NCBI RefSeq assembly: GCF_038007285.1
Contig: NZ_JBBOWX010000001.1
Span: 761,501 to 825,500, forward strand
Direction: 5' to 3'
DNA: 64,000 nucleotides
Source of the DNA: Sporosarcina sp. FSL K6-3457
GTDB lineage: Bacteria > Bacillota > Bacilli > Bacillales_A > Planococcaceae
In this document: positions 17,782 to 27,156 of the stretch, piece by piece
Layout: each line of letters opens with the position of its first letter
Position numbering within the stretch: position 1 is the stretch's first letter
Made by a program: the position numbers and the translations under genes
The notes under the pieces: model-generated
The model's input: only the letters and a program-made list of their open reading frames with translations
Database searches by the model: none
What the model was told of the DNA's origin: nothing

Positions 17782-18612
17782 ATGACAATCTCGATAGTGG
17801 AATTATTGAATGAAGGCAAGTATGGTAGACCAGAAGTATGTGAAGATTTATATGTAGTTACAGCCGATTTCGTTGCGGTGATTGATGGTGCGACAAATAT
17901 ATCGGATCGACTGATTGAGGGCAAAGCACCTGGAAGGTTCGCGGCGGAAGTGATTCGAGAGACATTGCTTGAAGCACAAGAGGATGTGACTTTAAAAGGG
18001 TTAATAGCGCAGATTAATGAGAAGTTGCAATTGCGTTATCAGACGTTTGGCATGACAGAGGATATTGAACAACATGCATGGATGGCACCAACAGCTTGTT
18101 TAATTTGTTATAGCCATTATTATCATGAAGTGTGGCAAATTGGTGATTCGCAGTGTATGATTGACGGTCATTTACATACAAATGACAAACCAATCGATGC
18201 TATAACGGCAAATGCCCGAGCAATGTATTTAGAAACAGAGTTGAAAAACGGCAAAACGATTGAAGAGTTGATGGTCAATGATACGGGGTGGGAATATATC
18301 AAACCGCTAATTAAACAGCAGTATTATTTACAAAATGACAAAGACAATCAGTTTGGCTTTGAAGTAATCAATGGTTTTGATGTGGATTTTTCACGAGTTA
18401 AGATTATTAAAGTTCCTGAAAATGCTGAAATGATGATTCTTGCATCTGATGGTTATCCAACTATCAAAGAGACATTGGCTGAAACTGAAGCTATTTTGAG
18501 TCAACTACTTGTAACTGACCCACTTTGTTTTCGACAATTTAAATCATCGAAAGGATTGCAAAAAGGAAATTTATCCTTCGATGACCGGACGTATATTAGA
18601 TTTGAATTGTAG
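17782..18612 (+). CDS. PP2C-like protein phosphatase, last gene of ABC operon
   Basis: 276 residues, cytoplasmic. PP2C (PPM) metal-site motifs are recognisable in order: ED at 21-22 and AVIDGATN (about 31-38), GDSQ (about 122-125), LASDGY (about 214-219) and SFDDRTYI near the C-terminus. These acidic residues bind two Mn/Mg ions in Ser/Thr phosphatases. The sequence is otherwise diverged, so it might dephosphorylate a protein or a small phosphate ester. It sits 11 bases after the second binding-protein gene, and a strong terminator follows, making it the end of the operon. A phosphatase with an importer suggests processing of, or signalling about, a phosphorylated substrate. Confidence 0.75.
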   Translation: MTISIVELLNEGKYGRPEVCEDLYVVTADFVAVIDGATNISDRLIEGKAPGRFAAEVIRETLLEAQEDVTLKGLIAQINEKLQLRYQTFGMTEDIEQHAWMAPTACLICYSHYYHEVWQIGDSQCMIDGHLHTNDKPIDAITANARAMYLETELKNGKTIEELMVNDTGWEYIKPLIKQQYYLQNDKDNQFGFEVINGFDVDFSRVKIIKVPENAEMMILASDGYPTIKETLAETEAILSQLLVTDPLCFRQFKSSKGLQKGNLSFDDRTYIRFEL

Positions 18613-18616
18613 CGAT

Positions 18617-18680
18617 AAAAAAGTACCCGTTCTCAAACAACATCAATCCTAGAGTTGTTTGAGAAACGTGTACTTTTTTT
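18617..18680 (+). terminator. Terminator, probably used from both sides
   Basis: An 11-bp perfect stem (18631-18641 with 18654-18664) is extended by AAAAAGTAC/GTACTTTTT arms. It lies between convergent genes. Confidence 0.85.
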
Positions 18681-18716
18681 ATAAACCTATAGTGGGTTTA
18701 ACCCCAAATAACACAA

Positions 18717-19529
18717 TTATTGACCACTCTCTATATACGCTTCAGAGGAAATGGCTGTCACTGTTTTTTCGTATGTTTTTTTAATATCTTCGTCCTTAAG
18801 CAAGAATAAGCTAATCAGGTCAATCAAATAAAGAACGCTCAAATCTAAACCAGTAGATATATACCCGGTACGTAAAGGATGTATCGTCCATAAAACGGTC
18901 TCAGATAATTGGGTTAGTGGAGTATCGCCATAGGCAGTGAATGAGACGACTGTAGCACCGTTATTTTTAGCCTCTTTTACAGAATGTAATAGATCTCTAG
19001 TTTGTCCAGAGCGTGAGAATGCTAATAGTAAATCGCCTTCTTGGACTAGCGTGCTTCGAATAATCATTAAGTGTGGATCGGTTACTGCTTCTGAAGAGAA
19101 GCCCATTCTACTTAAACGATAATTTAACTCTTGCGCCGCAAGCCCTGAGCTTCCTAAGCCAAAGATGTATAATTTTTTGCTTTCTTGAATGAACTGCATC
19201 ACTTCATCTAAAGCTTCTTTGCCACTAAGTCCTTGTATATCATCTAAAATATCTTCATATTGACGCTTTAATTTTGTGTCTTCTTTTTCATCGCCTACTT
19301 GATAGGCTTCCCGTGCTAGTTTTATTTTCAATTCGACGAAATTTTTACAAGCAACCTTTTTGCAAAATCTTGTAATCGTTGCAACTGAAACACAAGTCCT
19401 GTCAGCAATATCTTTAATATTACTTTGTGAAGCTTCGATTGGTGAAGAAAGAAAATAATCTGCTAAACCTCTTTCTTTGTCTGAGAAGGAAGAATATCTA
19501 GATTGAATCTCCTTCAATAGTGTAACCAT
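18717..19529 (-). CDS. RpiR/MurR-family transcriptional regulator
   Basis: 270 residues. The N-terminal HTH_6 domain (about 1-77; IADRTCVSVATITRFCKKV recognition region) is followed by a SIS sugar-phosphate-binding domain (about 115-245; LYIFGLGSSGLAAQELNYRL and FSRSGQTRDLL). RpiR regulators sense phosphosugars such as MurNAc-6-P, GlcN-6-P or ManNAc-6-P. It lies 3 bases downstream of nanE in a PTS-nanE-rpiR operon and very likely controls that operon. Confidence 0.92.
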   Translation of the reverse strand: MVTLLKEIQSRYSSFSDKERGLADYFLSSPIEASQSNIKDIADRTCVSVATITRFCKKVACKNFVELKIKLAREAYQVGDEKEDTKLKRQYEDILDDIQGLSGKEALDEVMQFIQESKKLYIFGLGSSGLAAQELNYRLSRMGFSSEAVTDPHLMIIRSTLVQEGDLLLAFSRSGQTRDLLHSVKEAKNNGATVVSFTAYGDTPLTQLSETVLWTIHPLRTGYISTGLDLSVLYLIDLISLFLLKDEDIKKTYEKTVTAISSEAYIESGQ

Positions 19530-19532
19530 GTA

Positions 19533-20216
19533 TTACACTCCTTTGATCACATCCACAAACCGGCTAGTAATTTGTTGGGGTCTTGAAATAGCCCCTCCTA
19601 CGACAACTGAGTGAGCGCCAAGAGATATCACTGTTTTGGCCATTTCGGGTGTCAGGATATTACCTTCAGCTATAACTGGAATGCGAACATTGTTTAATAT
19701 GATTTTAATGAAATCAAAATCATTCTCATATAGTTTACATCCGCTTGTTTCGTTTGTATAGCCATAAAGAGTGGTAGAAACACAGTCAAATCCTAAACGT
19801 TCCGCCTCAAGTGCATCTTCTAAAGTTGAAATGTCAGCCATTAGTTGGATATTAGGGTGGTTTGCTTTTACATAATCAACAAGATTTTTTAACTCCTCGC
19901 CATTTGGGCGCTGACGTAATGTAGCATCCATGGCAATCATTTCACATCCAGATTCGATTAGTTCATCAATTTCTTTTTTTGTAGCCGTAATAAAAATATC
20001 ACTATCGGGATAATCGCGCTTCACAATTCCGACAACAGGTAAAGTAACTTCTTTTTTGATCGCCTGAATATCCTGTAGTGAGTTCGCACGAATTCCAACA
20101 GCACCGCCGAGATGGGCAGCTAGTGCCATTTTGGACATAATAAATGGACTATGAAGAGGTTCATTCTCAAGGGCTTGGCATGAAGCAACCAGCCCGTTTT
20201 TTATTTTATTTAACAT
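19533..20216 (-). CDS. nanE: N-acetylmannosamine-6-phosphate 2-epimerase
   Basis: A 227-residue TIM barrel that converts ManNAc-6-P to GlcNAc-6-P, feeding amino-sugar catabolism in the cytoplasm. Typical NanE features are the N-terminal [14 protein letters not shown] phosphate/substrate segment, [18 protein letters not shown] with the conserved lysine, MIAMDATLR, and the C-terminal VIAEGNI...[14 protein letters not shown] phosphate-binding loop. It starts 2 bases after the PTS stop. No nanA or nanK is nearby, so ManNAc probably enters already phosphorylated through the PTS permease. Confidence 0.95.
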   Translation of the reverse strand: MLNKIKNGLVASCQALENEPLHSPFIMSKMALAAHLGGAVGIRANSLQDIQAIKKEVTLPVVGIVKRDYPDSDIFITATKKEIDELIESGCEMIAMDATLRQRPNGEELKNLVDYVKANHPNIQLMADISTLEDALEAERLGFDCVSTTLYGYTNETSGCKLYENDFDFIKIILNNVRIPVIAEGNILTPEMAKTVISLGAHSVVVGGAISRPQQITSRFVDVIKGV

Positions 20217-20218
20217 GA

Positions 20219-21757
20219 TTATTCACCCACTATTTCTGTGATTTCATTTTTAATGATTGTAACATGTGGACCATAAACGACCTGGACACCTTTGCCTTTT
20301 ACTATGACACCTTTTGCTCCTGTTTCTTTCAACAAAGCTTCGTCTACTTTACCTGGCTCATTGACGCTGATGCGTAAGCGAGTAGCACAGCAATCAACAG
20401 CTGTTAAGTTATCAGCACCGCCAAGAGCTGTAATAATTGTTTGTGCTCTCTCACTCGAATTGTCCATTGTTGTTGTCGGAGCTAAATCTTCATCTTCGCG
20501 ACCAGGTGTCTTGAAGTTAAACTTCTTAATAAGGAATGTGAATAAGAAGAAATATACGAAGAACCACGGAATACCGATTAATGGAACGATTAGCCAGTTT
20601 GTTTTATCGTTACCTTGCAAAATGCCGAATAAGACAAAGTCGATAAACCCACCTGAAAATGTTTGGCCAATTGTAATTTGGAAAATATGAGCCATCATAA
20701 AGGCTAGCCCATCCAAAAAGGCATGTACAACATAGAGTGCTGGAGCAATGAACAAGAATGAAAATTCTATTGGCTCTGTGATACCTGTTAAAAATGATGT
20801 TAATGCAGCAGATCCCATTAAACCTGCAACAATTTTTTTGTTCTTTGGTTTTGCCGTACGATAAATCGCGTAAGCTGCCCCAAGAAGCCCAAACATCATT
20901 GTAATAAAGCGTCCAGACATGAAGCGTGATGTTCCTTCATAAAACTTTTCAATGGTAGGGTCAGCAAGTTGCGCAAAGAAAATTCGTTGAGTTCCCTCAA
21001 TGAGTTGTCCATCAATAACAAGTGAACCGCCTAAACTAGTAGTCCAAAAAGGCATATAGAATATATGGTGAAGCCCAAACGGCCCTAATAAACGTAACAC
21101 AAATCCAAAAATAAATGTTCCAATGTAACCAGTTGCTTCAACCAATCCACCCATTTTAAAAATCCCTGCTTGGATAAATGGCCAGACTAGGAACATAAAT
21201 ACGCCAAGAAAAATAGAGGCGAATGCAGAGATAATTGGGACAAACCGCGATCCGCTAAAGAAACCTAAAAACGGAGGGAGTTGTTTCTTGTTGTAACGAT
21301 TGTGAAGAAGAGAGACTAAAACCCCAACCATTACCCCACCAAAGACTCCTGTTTCTAAGGTGTGAATACCAAGTACTAATCCTTGTCCTACAGATGCAGG
21401 ATTTTCAGCATTAAGAATGCCCGTGATGGACAATAATGCCGAAATTGTTGAATTCATGACTAGGAAACCGAGCATTCCTGCAAGCCCAGCAGTTCCTTTA
21501 TCACTTTTTGCTAAACCAACTGCTACACCTATCGCAAACAATAAAGCAAGATTCGCGAAGATGACGCTCCCGGCGCTTGACATAACGGTAAAAATGGATT
21601 GAAGCCAAGACACGTCCAAAAATGGATAAGCTTTTATTGTATTGGGGTTAGATAAAGCACCGCCAATTCCCAACAGTAAACCTGCAGCAGGTAAGACTGC
21701 GATAGGTAGCATAAATGATTTACCAAATTGTTGAGCTTTCTCGAAGAAATTATTCAT
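20219..21757 (-). CDS. PTS EIICB permease, probably for N-acetylmannosamine or a related amino sugar
   Basis: 512 residues from the second of two adjacent ATGs (GGAGG 8 bases upstream). The EIIC domain of the glucose/N-acetylglucosamine superfamily (about 1-390, ten or so spans, with the [10 protein letters not shown] motif) is followed by an EIIB domain with the phospho-cysteine in VDCCATRLR (about 450). No EIIA domain is present, so a separate EIIA-Glc must act in trans. Linkage with nanE and rpiR suggests ManNAc as substrate; glucosamine or GlcNAc remain possible. Transcription starts from a consensus promoter with a cre box. Confidence 0.88.
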   Translation of the reverse strand: MNNFFEKAQQFGKSFMLPIAVLPAAGLLLGIGGALSNPNTIKAYPFLDVSWLQSIFTVMSSAGSVIFANLALLFAIGVAVGLAKSDKGTAGLAGMLGFLVMNSTISALLSITGILNAENPASVGQGLVLGIHTLETGVFGGVMVGVLVSLLHNRYNKKQLPPFLGFFSGSRFVPIISAFASIFLGVFMFLVWPFIQAGIFKMGGLVEATGYIGTFIFGFVLRLLGPFGLHHIFYMPFWTTSLGGSLVIDGQLIEGTQRIFFAQLADPTIEKFYEGTSRFMSGRFITMMFGLLGAAYAIYRTAKPKNKKIVAGLMGSAALTSFLTGITEPIEFSFLFIAPALYVVHAFLDGLAFMMAHIFQITIGQTFSGGFIDFVLFGILQGNDKTNWLIVPLIGIPWFFVYFFLFTFLIKKFNFKTPGREDEDLAPTTTMDNSSERAQTIITALGGADNLTAVDCCATRLRISVNEPGKVDEALLKETGAKGVIVKGKGVQVVYGPHVTIIKNEITEIVGE

Positions 21758-21794
21758 CATTACTACCTCCGTAATGTAAATTATTTTCATATTT

Positions 21795-21843
21795 ATTATA
21801 GAAAAAAGAATCTATAAATGCAAGAAGAATTTAAGCGTTTACA
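21795..21843 (-). promoter_or_regulatory. Promoter, dyad and cre box for PTS-nanE-rpiR operon
   Basis: Minus strand: -35 TTGCAT (21823-21818), 17-base spacer, -10 TATAAT (21800-21795). A dyad TATAGA-N8-TCTATA (21797-21816) lies in the spacer and -10, a possible RpiR operator. Just upstream, TGTAAACGCTTAAA (21843-21830) matches the cre consensus at 13 of 14 positions. Confidence 0.75.
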
Positions 21844-21945
21844 AATATTATTCGGATACTATTGAGTATTACACTCTTTAGTTATAATTATTCTTCTATA
21901 CCGTACGCTATTTTCTGCTGTCAAAATTACATTCCCCCGATTTTA

Positions 21946-21997
21946 AAAAAGTATTTGATTCTAAAACTTTGACTTGTTTTAGAACCAAATACTTTTT
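21946..21997 (+). terminator. Long terminator-like hairpin between divergent genes
   Basis: A 22-bp stem with one mismatch (21946-21967 with 21976-21997), with A-tract and T-tract arms. It lies between two divergently transcribed operons, where no known transcript ends; see the small-RNA finding. Confidence 0.8.
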
Positions 21998-22012
21998 CGC
22001 CTTATTCAGACA

Positions 22013-22074
22013 TTGACAATTAATCTCAAACAGCATACTATTATGCTATACGATATATCGTTAGGCATAGTAGT
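22013..22074 (+). promoter_or_regulatory. padR promoter with 38-bp operator-like dyad
   Basis: -35 TTGACA (22013-22018), 17-base spacer, -10 TACTAT (22036-22041). Overlapping the -10 is a symmetric dyad, 22037-22074: outer arms ACTATTATGC/GCATAGTAGT match 9 of 10 around a central palindrome CGATATATCG (22051-22060). This fits an autoregulatory PadR operator. Confidence 0.75.
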
Positions 22075-22088
22075 GGAGGTGTTTGTAG

Positions 22089-22409
22089 ATGAAGTACACG
22101 GGTGGGCCAATGACAGAAGCGATGTATTATGTTTTATTAACGCTTATGAATCCAAGTCATGGTTATGGGCTGATGCAGGCGATTACTAAGGTTTCAAATG
22201 GACGAGTAAATATGGGACCCGGTACGCTTTACGGGGTTCTTGCACGTATGCAGAAGGACGAATTGATTGAGTTGGCGGATGATGATGGTCGAAGAAAAAC
22301 GTATGTTATTACTGTGGATGGGGAGCTGGCGCTTAGACAGGAATATCAGCGATTGGCGGCGATGCTAGAGGATGGAGCATTATTGAGAGAAGGTGATGGG
22401 GATGCGTAA
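22089..22409 (+). CDS. PadR-family transcriptional repressor
   Basis: 106 residues, a single winged-helix domain of the short PadR type: MTEAMYYVLLTLMNPSHGYGLMQAI (HTH start), the wing motif MGPGTLYGVLARM, then a C-terminal helix for dimerisation. Such repressors commonly control their own operon and a membrane protein gene. The gene overlaps the DUF2812 gene by 8 bases, the usual arrangement of PadR/DUF2812 pairs. Confidence 0.93.
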   Translation: MKYTGGPMTEAMYYVLLTLMNPSHGYGLMQAITKVSNGRVNMGPGTLYGVLARMQKDELIELADDDGRRKTYVITVDGELALRQEYQRLAAMLEDGALLREGDGDA

Positions 22410-23583
22410 AGTTAAGCGGAAAATGATAGCGAATAGTTGGGATTTTGGGGAGCATGAAAGATGGTTTTCGGATATGGCGAAGGAAGGCTGGCATTTACGG
22501 AAAGTCGGTTGGTCCTTCGCTCACTTTGAACAAGGGGAGCCAAAGGATACTCAATATAGAATCGATACATCTTCGAATAAAAAGATGTCAGCAGCGGATA
22601 AGGAAATGTTTCAAGAAGCGGGCTGGCATCATATTACGAAGCTAGGTGAGTTCAATGTTTTCTCATCACCGACGGAATTGCAAGCTCCTGAGCTGCATAC
22701 GGACCCCGTGGAGCAAGCTTATACATTGAAAGATTTAGCTAAAAGACTTCAGAGAAGTACAATTCAGACGATTATACTTTGCATACTTGGCGTAGCCATA
22801 GCATTTGCTTTTTGGTTCTTTGATAACACACCAACACTTACTTTTATTAGAGGGGACTTTCAACTGGTCGTTCTTCTTCTGACTCTGGCCTTTTCACTTT
22901 TCACGGTACTACAATCCAATTTATCGATTCGTAGGTTGCGGAAAGGATTGCAAGAAGGCAAAGCTATTAATCACAATGCGCCATGGAGAAAAAAGAGAAG
23001 AATACCTTTAGCTCTTTCTAGTGTTCTGATCACATTGTTGAGTGCTAATCTGGTTGCACTATCGATACAAATTATGCTGAGGGACACAGAAACTTTACCA
23101 GTAGAAGGGAATGACTTGCCAATCGTTCGTCTGTCTGACATTGAGCAAAATCCTAACTTAGTGAGAGAAGAACATTTTATGAACAATGAACTAGATATGT
23201 TAAATCGATATAGCTATAACTGGAGCCCGATTGCGCCGCTACAGTATGAATCGGATGAGAGTGGCATTATTCCAGGACAGTTATGGAGAGATTTAAGCGG
23301 AACGTATTCACCGAGCCTTCGTACAGAAGTCTATCGGTTGAATTTTCCTAGGCTAAGTGAAAAATTATTGGCAGATTTGGTACGCAGAAATATTTATGAA
23401 GGAGACGTCATGGAGTTGGAGAGTGCTGTGTTCGATAGTCTATTTATTCAGGAGCAAGAAGGCTCCAAAAAAGTCTTTGTGGCTAAAGGCAAGGGTGTTA
23501 TGTATGTTGCCTACTATGGTTATGCAGATACAGCTACAATCCTATCAATGATAGAAGACAAGATTGCACTCATTGAGAATTAA
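22402..23583 (+). CDS. DUF2812 membrane protein
   Basis: 393 residues. The N-terminal DUF2812 domain (about 10-95) has the characteristic HERWFSDMAKEGWHL...F.EGEP motif. It is followed by two or three membrane spans (about 120-142, 150-172 and 202-225) and an extracytoplasmic C-terminal part (about 230-393). ATG 22402 is preferred over GTG 22393 and ATG 22396 because AGAAGG (22388-22393) is well spaced for it. Function is unknown; PadR-DUF2812 pairs are thought to respond to envelope-active compounds. Confidence 0.85.
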   Translation: MRKVKRKMIANSWDFGEHERWFSDMAKEGWHLRKVGWSFAHFEQGEPKDTQYRIDTSSNKKMSAADKEMFQEAGWHHITKLGEFNVFSSPTELQAPELHTDPVEQAYTLKDLAKRLQRSTIQTIILCILGVAIAFAFWFFDNTPTLTFIRGDFQLVVLLLTLAFSLFTVLQSNLSIRRLRKGLQEGKAINHNAPWRKKRRIPLALSSVLITLLSANLVALSIQIMLRDTETLPVEGNDLPIVRLSDIEQNPNLVREEHFMNNELDMLNRYSYNWSPIAPLQYESDESGIIPGQLWRDLSGTYSPSLRTEVYRLNFPRLSEKLLADLVRRNIYEGDVMELESAVFDSLFIQEQEGSKKVFVAKGKGVMYVAYYGYADTATILSMIEDKIALIEN

Positions 23584-23598
23584 ATAGTATTTTCACCG

Positions 23599-23627
23599 AA
23601 GCTCACTATCATTGAAGTGGGCTTTTT
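23599..23627 (+). terminator. Terminator after DUF2812 gene
   Basis: An 8-bp stem with one G-U pair (23599-23606 with 23617-23624) followed by TTTTT. Confidence 0.7.
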
Positions 23628-23690
23628 GCTTACTGCTTAGGAAATTATAAAATCTCGTACTGTGGATAAGTTATGAGATAGAGATTTTGC

Positions 23691-23841
23691 GTCTAGGCTC
23701 CAGCGCCTAGCCCCTCGAGTCGCTTCGGTCTTGCTAGTCAAGGCAAAGGGCGCCTTTACTTTCAAGCCCTCCAGCAAGGAAGGATTGAACTTCATCCTTC
23801 CTACTTGTCGGGGCTGAACAGGCGCTTGCGCTTTTGTTCTT
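23691..23841 (+). repeat. Dispersed repeat family A copy
   Basis: It starts GTCTAGGCTCCAGCGCCTAG and ends AGGCGCTTGCGCTTTTGTTC. It shares GGCAAAGGGCGCCTTTAC with the copy at 13585-13824. It lies in the 670-base gap before qoxA. Confidence 0.85.
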
Positions 23842-23865
23842 TGTAGGAGTCTATAATGACGATTG

Positions 23866-23906
23866 AAAAAAACACTTTTTTCTTGCCGTGAAAAGGGTGT
23901 TTTTTG
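23866..23906 (+). terminator. Terminator-like hairpin in gap before qoxA
   Basis: AAAAACAC pairs with GTGTTTTT across an imperfect inner stem. No gene ends nearby, so it may terminate read-through from the repeat or an unseen transcript. Confidence 0.45.
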
Positions 23907-24084
23907 CGCTGTGCATAGAAATAAAAGGTGAATAAAATGAGTTTCTACTATAGAAAGGAAATAGCGAGGAATGTTTTTATGAAAGTTAAATTTTTAATAA
24001 TATATATAAATTATACAACTTTATTTTTTAGTTAAATTAGAAAAGATTATCAAATGCTTTATGACCAATAAAACCCTGTTGTAT

Positions 24085-24126
24085 GAACGATTTGTGACGT
24101 GTTTGTGGTGAACAATTTGTGACATG
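24085..24126 (+). promoter_or_regulatory. Tandem TTTGTGAC direct repeats upstream of qox operon
   Basis: GAACGATTTGTGACGTG (24085-24101) and GAACAATTTGTGACATG (24110-24126) are 17-base direct repeats with two differences and a 25-base period. TTTGTGA resembles the ResD half-site of Bacillus subtilis (TTTGTGAAT). Confidence 0.5.
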
Positions 24127-24252
24127 AGACATGGAAAATTGTTTTCTCGATTTTATTATATTATGGTTAATTCTGAACTAAGGGATTTCCCTATATCGAT
24201 ACTTTTGAATATCATTTCTATCCGTATAGAACAATAAGAAAGGGGTATTTCC

Positions 24253-25128
24253 ATGAGAATGAAATGGGCTTTTTTAAGTTTGGTAGTTGGTCTTCTCGCT
24301 GTGTTAGCTGGTTGTGAACCGGTCATGGTGCTGGATCCGAAAGGGCCACAAGCCGAAACAATTGCTGATGTTATTTGGATATCAATAGCGATGATGGCGA
24401 TCGTTGTTGTTGCTGTATTTAGTATGTTGGTATATATCGTAGTAAAATATCGCGCTTCGAAACAAAGCGCGGATTATGAACCCCCGCATATCGAGGGCAA
24501 TGCAATTGTTGAAGCGATTATTGTCGGGATTCCAGTTCTGATTATTATTTTCTTGTCAATTGTGACAGTCAAATCAGTCTATAAAGTGGAGGCAACGCCA
24601 CAAGGCTATGAGGATCAAAAACCATTGATTGTCTATGCATCTTCTTCCGATTGGAAATGGCATTTCAGTTATCCGGAAGAAAATATCGAAACGGTGAACT
24701 ATTTGTATATCCCGACAGATCGTGCGCTGGAATTTAGATTGTACTCTTATGGACCCATTTCCGCATTTTGGATCCCGCAACTCGGAGGGCAAAAATATGC
24801 GATGTCGGACATGATTACGACATTACATTTAGCTGCCGACACTCCAGGTGAATATATGGGACGTAACTCTAACTTCACTGGAAAAGGCTTCGCTGAAAAT
24901 ATATTCGATGTAGAAGCTATGCCAGCAGCAGAATTTGATAAATGGGTAGAGGATGTCAAAGCAAACGCTGAGACTCTGACGGAAGAGAAGTTCGAGGAAT
25001 TATTATTGCCAGGACATCTCGGGCGATCCACTTATAATGGCACTCACTTGGAATTCTCACCTGCTCCAGAAGGCCATTATCACGGAGATGATTCTGCCGA
25101 CCATTCAAGTCACATGCATGAAGATTGA
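24253..25128 (+). CDS. qoxA: Cytochrome aa3 quinol oxidase subunit II
   Basis: 291 residues, a lipoprotein with lipobox LAGC (about residues 18-21), two membrane spans (about 38-62 and 85-107) and an extracytoplasmic cupredoxin domain. The CuA-binding cysteines of cytochrome c oxidases are absent, as expected for a menaquinol-oxidising enzyme. The C-terminus is histidine/aspartate-rich. First gene of qoxABCD, whose product reduces O2 to water at the membrane and pumps protons. Confidence 0.95.
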   Translation: MRMKWAFLSLVVGLLAVLAGCEPVMVLDPKGPQAETIADVIWISIAMMAIVVVAVFSMLVYIVVKYRASKQSADYEPPHIEGNAIVEAIIVGIPVLIIIFLSIVTVKSVYKVEATPQGYEDQKPLIVYASSSDWKWHFSYPEENIETVNYLYIPTDRALEFRLYSYGPISAFWIPQLGGQKYAMSDMITTLHLAADTPGEYMGRNSNFTGKGFAENIFDVEAMPAAEFDKWVEDVKANAETLTEEKFEELLLPGHLGRSTYNGTHLEFSPAPEGHYHGDDSADHSSHMHED

Positions 25129-25197
25129 TTGATATTAATAAGACTTTTAAGCTGAATAAAATGTAGGAATTATTTTTACGAAAGGAGTTCTAAAAGT

Positions 25198-27156
25198 ATG
25201 AATTACTTTGATAGATTTGCCATACCTCATCCGAGCCCAGCAATTTATGCAGCTATGGTGGCCATCGGTCTTACCGTGATTGCGATTCTTCTTGGTTTAA
25301 CTTATTTTAAAAAATGGAGTTACTTATGGCGGGAGTGGTTGACGACAGTTGACCATAAAAAGATTGGGATTATGTATCTAATTGCCGCGCTGCTTATGCT
25401 ATTCCGAGGTGGCGTAGATGCACTTATGATGCGGGCACAAACGGCGGTACCTGATAACACGTTACTAGATGCTCAGCATTATAATGAGGTTTTTACAACG
25501 CACGGAGTTGTTATGATTATCTTTATGGCGATGCCATTTATCTATGCGCTGATGAACTTCGTTGTGCCGTTACAAATTGGAGCGCGTGATGTAGCGTTCC
25601 CTCGTTTGAACGCACTTAGCTTCTGGTTGTTCTTCATGGGTGCGATGCTATTCAATATCTCATTCGTCGTTGGTGGTTCACCAGACGCTGGTTGGACGTC
25701 GTATTTCCCACTTGCCGGAAATGACTTTAGCCAATCTGTCGGGACGAACTATTATCTCCTATCGATTCAGATTGCCGGTATTGGTACGTTAATCTCTGGG
25801 ATTAACTTCATGACGACAATCTTTAAAATGAGAGCACCTGGTATGAAGTTGATGAAGATGCCGATGTTTACATGGACAGCTTTAATCACAAATGCGATTG
25901 TAGTTTTTGCATTTCCAGTTCTGACAGTTACACTGCTGTTGGGGACGATGGACCGACTGTTCGGTACCCATATCTTCTCGATGACCAATGGCGGGATGGA
26001 TATGCTCTGGGCGAACCTGTTCTGGGTTTGGGGACATCCGGAGGTCTATATCCTCGTCTTACCGGCATTCGGTATATATAGTGAGATTGTTTCTACCTTC
26101 TCACGACGTAACCTTTATGGCTATAAATCAATGGTCGCTTCAATTGTGATCATTTCATTCCTGTCATTCTTGGTTTGGACGCACCATTTCTTTACGATGG
26201 GGCAAGGACCATTGACCAATAGTATTTTCTCGATTACGACAATGGCAATCGCGATTCCAACTGGGATTAAAATCTTTAACTGGCTGTTGACGATGCGGAA
26301 AGGGAAAATAGAATTTACGGTTCCGATGCTCTATACGATAGGATTCATCCCGATATTCACAATCGGTGGGGTAACTGGGGTTATGCTCGGTATGGCCAGT
26401 GCCGACTATCAATACCATAATACGATGTTCTTAGTTGCGCATTTCCACTACACGATTATTCCAGGTGTTGTCTTTGCAATGTTGGCAGGTCTGACATACT
26501 GGTGGCCGAAAATGTTTGGTTTCATGTTGAGTGAAAAAATTGGAAAGTGGGCATTCTGGCTTATCGCGGTTGGCTTTAACGTTACGTTCTTTCCGATGTT
26601 CTTCACAGGGTTGGATGGACAAGCGCGCCGGATGTATACCTATTCGGAAGGAACTGGCTATGGGGCATTGAATCTACTGTCCTTTGCTGGAGCAATCGTA
26701 TTAGCGATTGGGTTTGCGGTACTCGTTTACAATATCTATTACAGCACGCGCTATGCTTCACGCAATATCAGTTCAGATCCGTGGAATGCACGTACACTTG
26801 AATGGGCAACACATAGCCCAGTTCCAGCCTATAACTTCGCGAGAACACCACATGTGAACTCAATCGAAGCATTCTGGGATCATAAGAAGAAAAAGCAACC
26901 GTTATTCAAAGGGAATATTGAAAAGATTCATATGCCAAATAATAGTGGTATGCCGTTTATCATCAGTTGTATTTTCTTTGTTTGGGGCTTCTCATTCATC
27001 TTTAGTATGTGGATACCTGCCATCCTAACGACAATTGCGATTTTTGCTTGCATGGCGCATCGTTCGTTTGAGAAGGATGATGGGTACTACATTTCAGTTA
27101 AAGAGGTCGAGGAAACAGAAAAAGATAGCGAGGTGTTAACAGATGAAAATAGATAA
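25198..27156 (+). CDS. qoxB: Cytochrome aa3 quinol oxidase subunit I
   Basis: 652 residues, about 14-15 spans. Heme-copper oxidase hallmarks are visible: [14 protein letters not shown] (low-spin heme histidine), [16 protein letters not shown] (CuB histidine and cross-linked tyrosine), THHFFTMG (paired CuB histidines) and VAHFHYTI (heme ligands). It holds the heme a-heme a3/CuB catalytic centre. AAGGAG precedes the ATG; its end overlaps qoxC by 14 bases. Confidence 0.97.
   Translation: MNYFDRFAIPHPSPAIYAAMVAIGLTVIAILLGLTYFKKWSYLWREWLTTVDHKKIGIMYLIAALLMLFRGGVDALMMRAQTAVPDNTLLDAQHYNEVFTTHGVVMIIFMAMPFIYALMNFVVPLQIGARDVAFPRLNALSFWLFFMGAMLFNISFVVGGSPDAGWTSYFPLAGNDFSQSVGTNYYLLSIQIAGIGTLISGINFMTTIFKMRAPGMKLMKMPMFTWTALITNAIVVFAFPVLTVTLLLGTMDRLFGTHIFSMTNGGMDMLWANLFWVWGHPEVYILVLPAFGIYSEIVSTFSRRNLYGYKSMVASIVIISFLSFLVWTHHFFTMGQGPLTNSIFSITTMAIAIPTGIKIFNWLLTMRKGKIEFTVPMLYTIGFIPIFTIGGVTGVMLGMASADYQYHNTMFLVAHFHYTIIPGVVFAMLAGLTYWWPKMFGFMLSEKIGKWAFWLIAVGFNVTFFPMFFTGLDGQARRMYTYSEGTGYGALNLLSFAGAIVLAIGFAVLVYNIYYSTRYASRNISSDPWNARTLEWATHSPVPAYNFARTPHVNSIEAFWDHKKKKQPLFKGNIEKIHMPNNSGMPFIISCIFFVWGFSFIFSMWIPAILTTIAIFACMAHRSFEKDDGYYISVKEVEETEKDSEVLTDENR

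Noticed and set aside
12451..18612. Ferric iron uptake operon
   Set aside because: The protein family allows iron as ligand, but no Fur-box-like sequence was seen and the promoter carries a perfect cre, so iron is not claimed.
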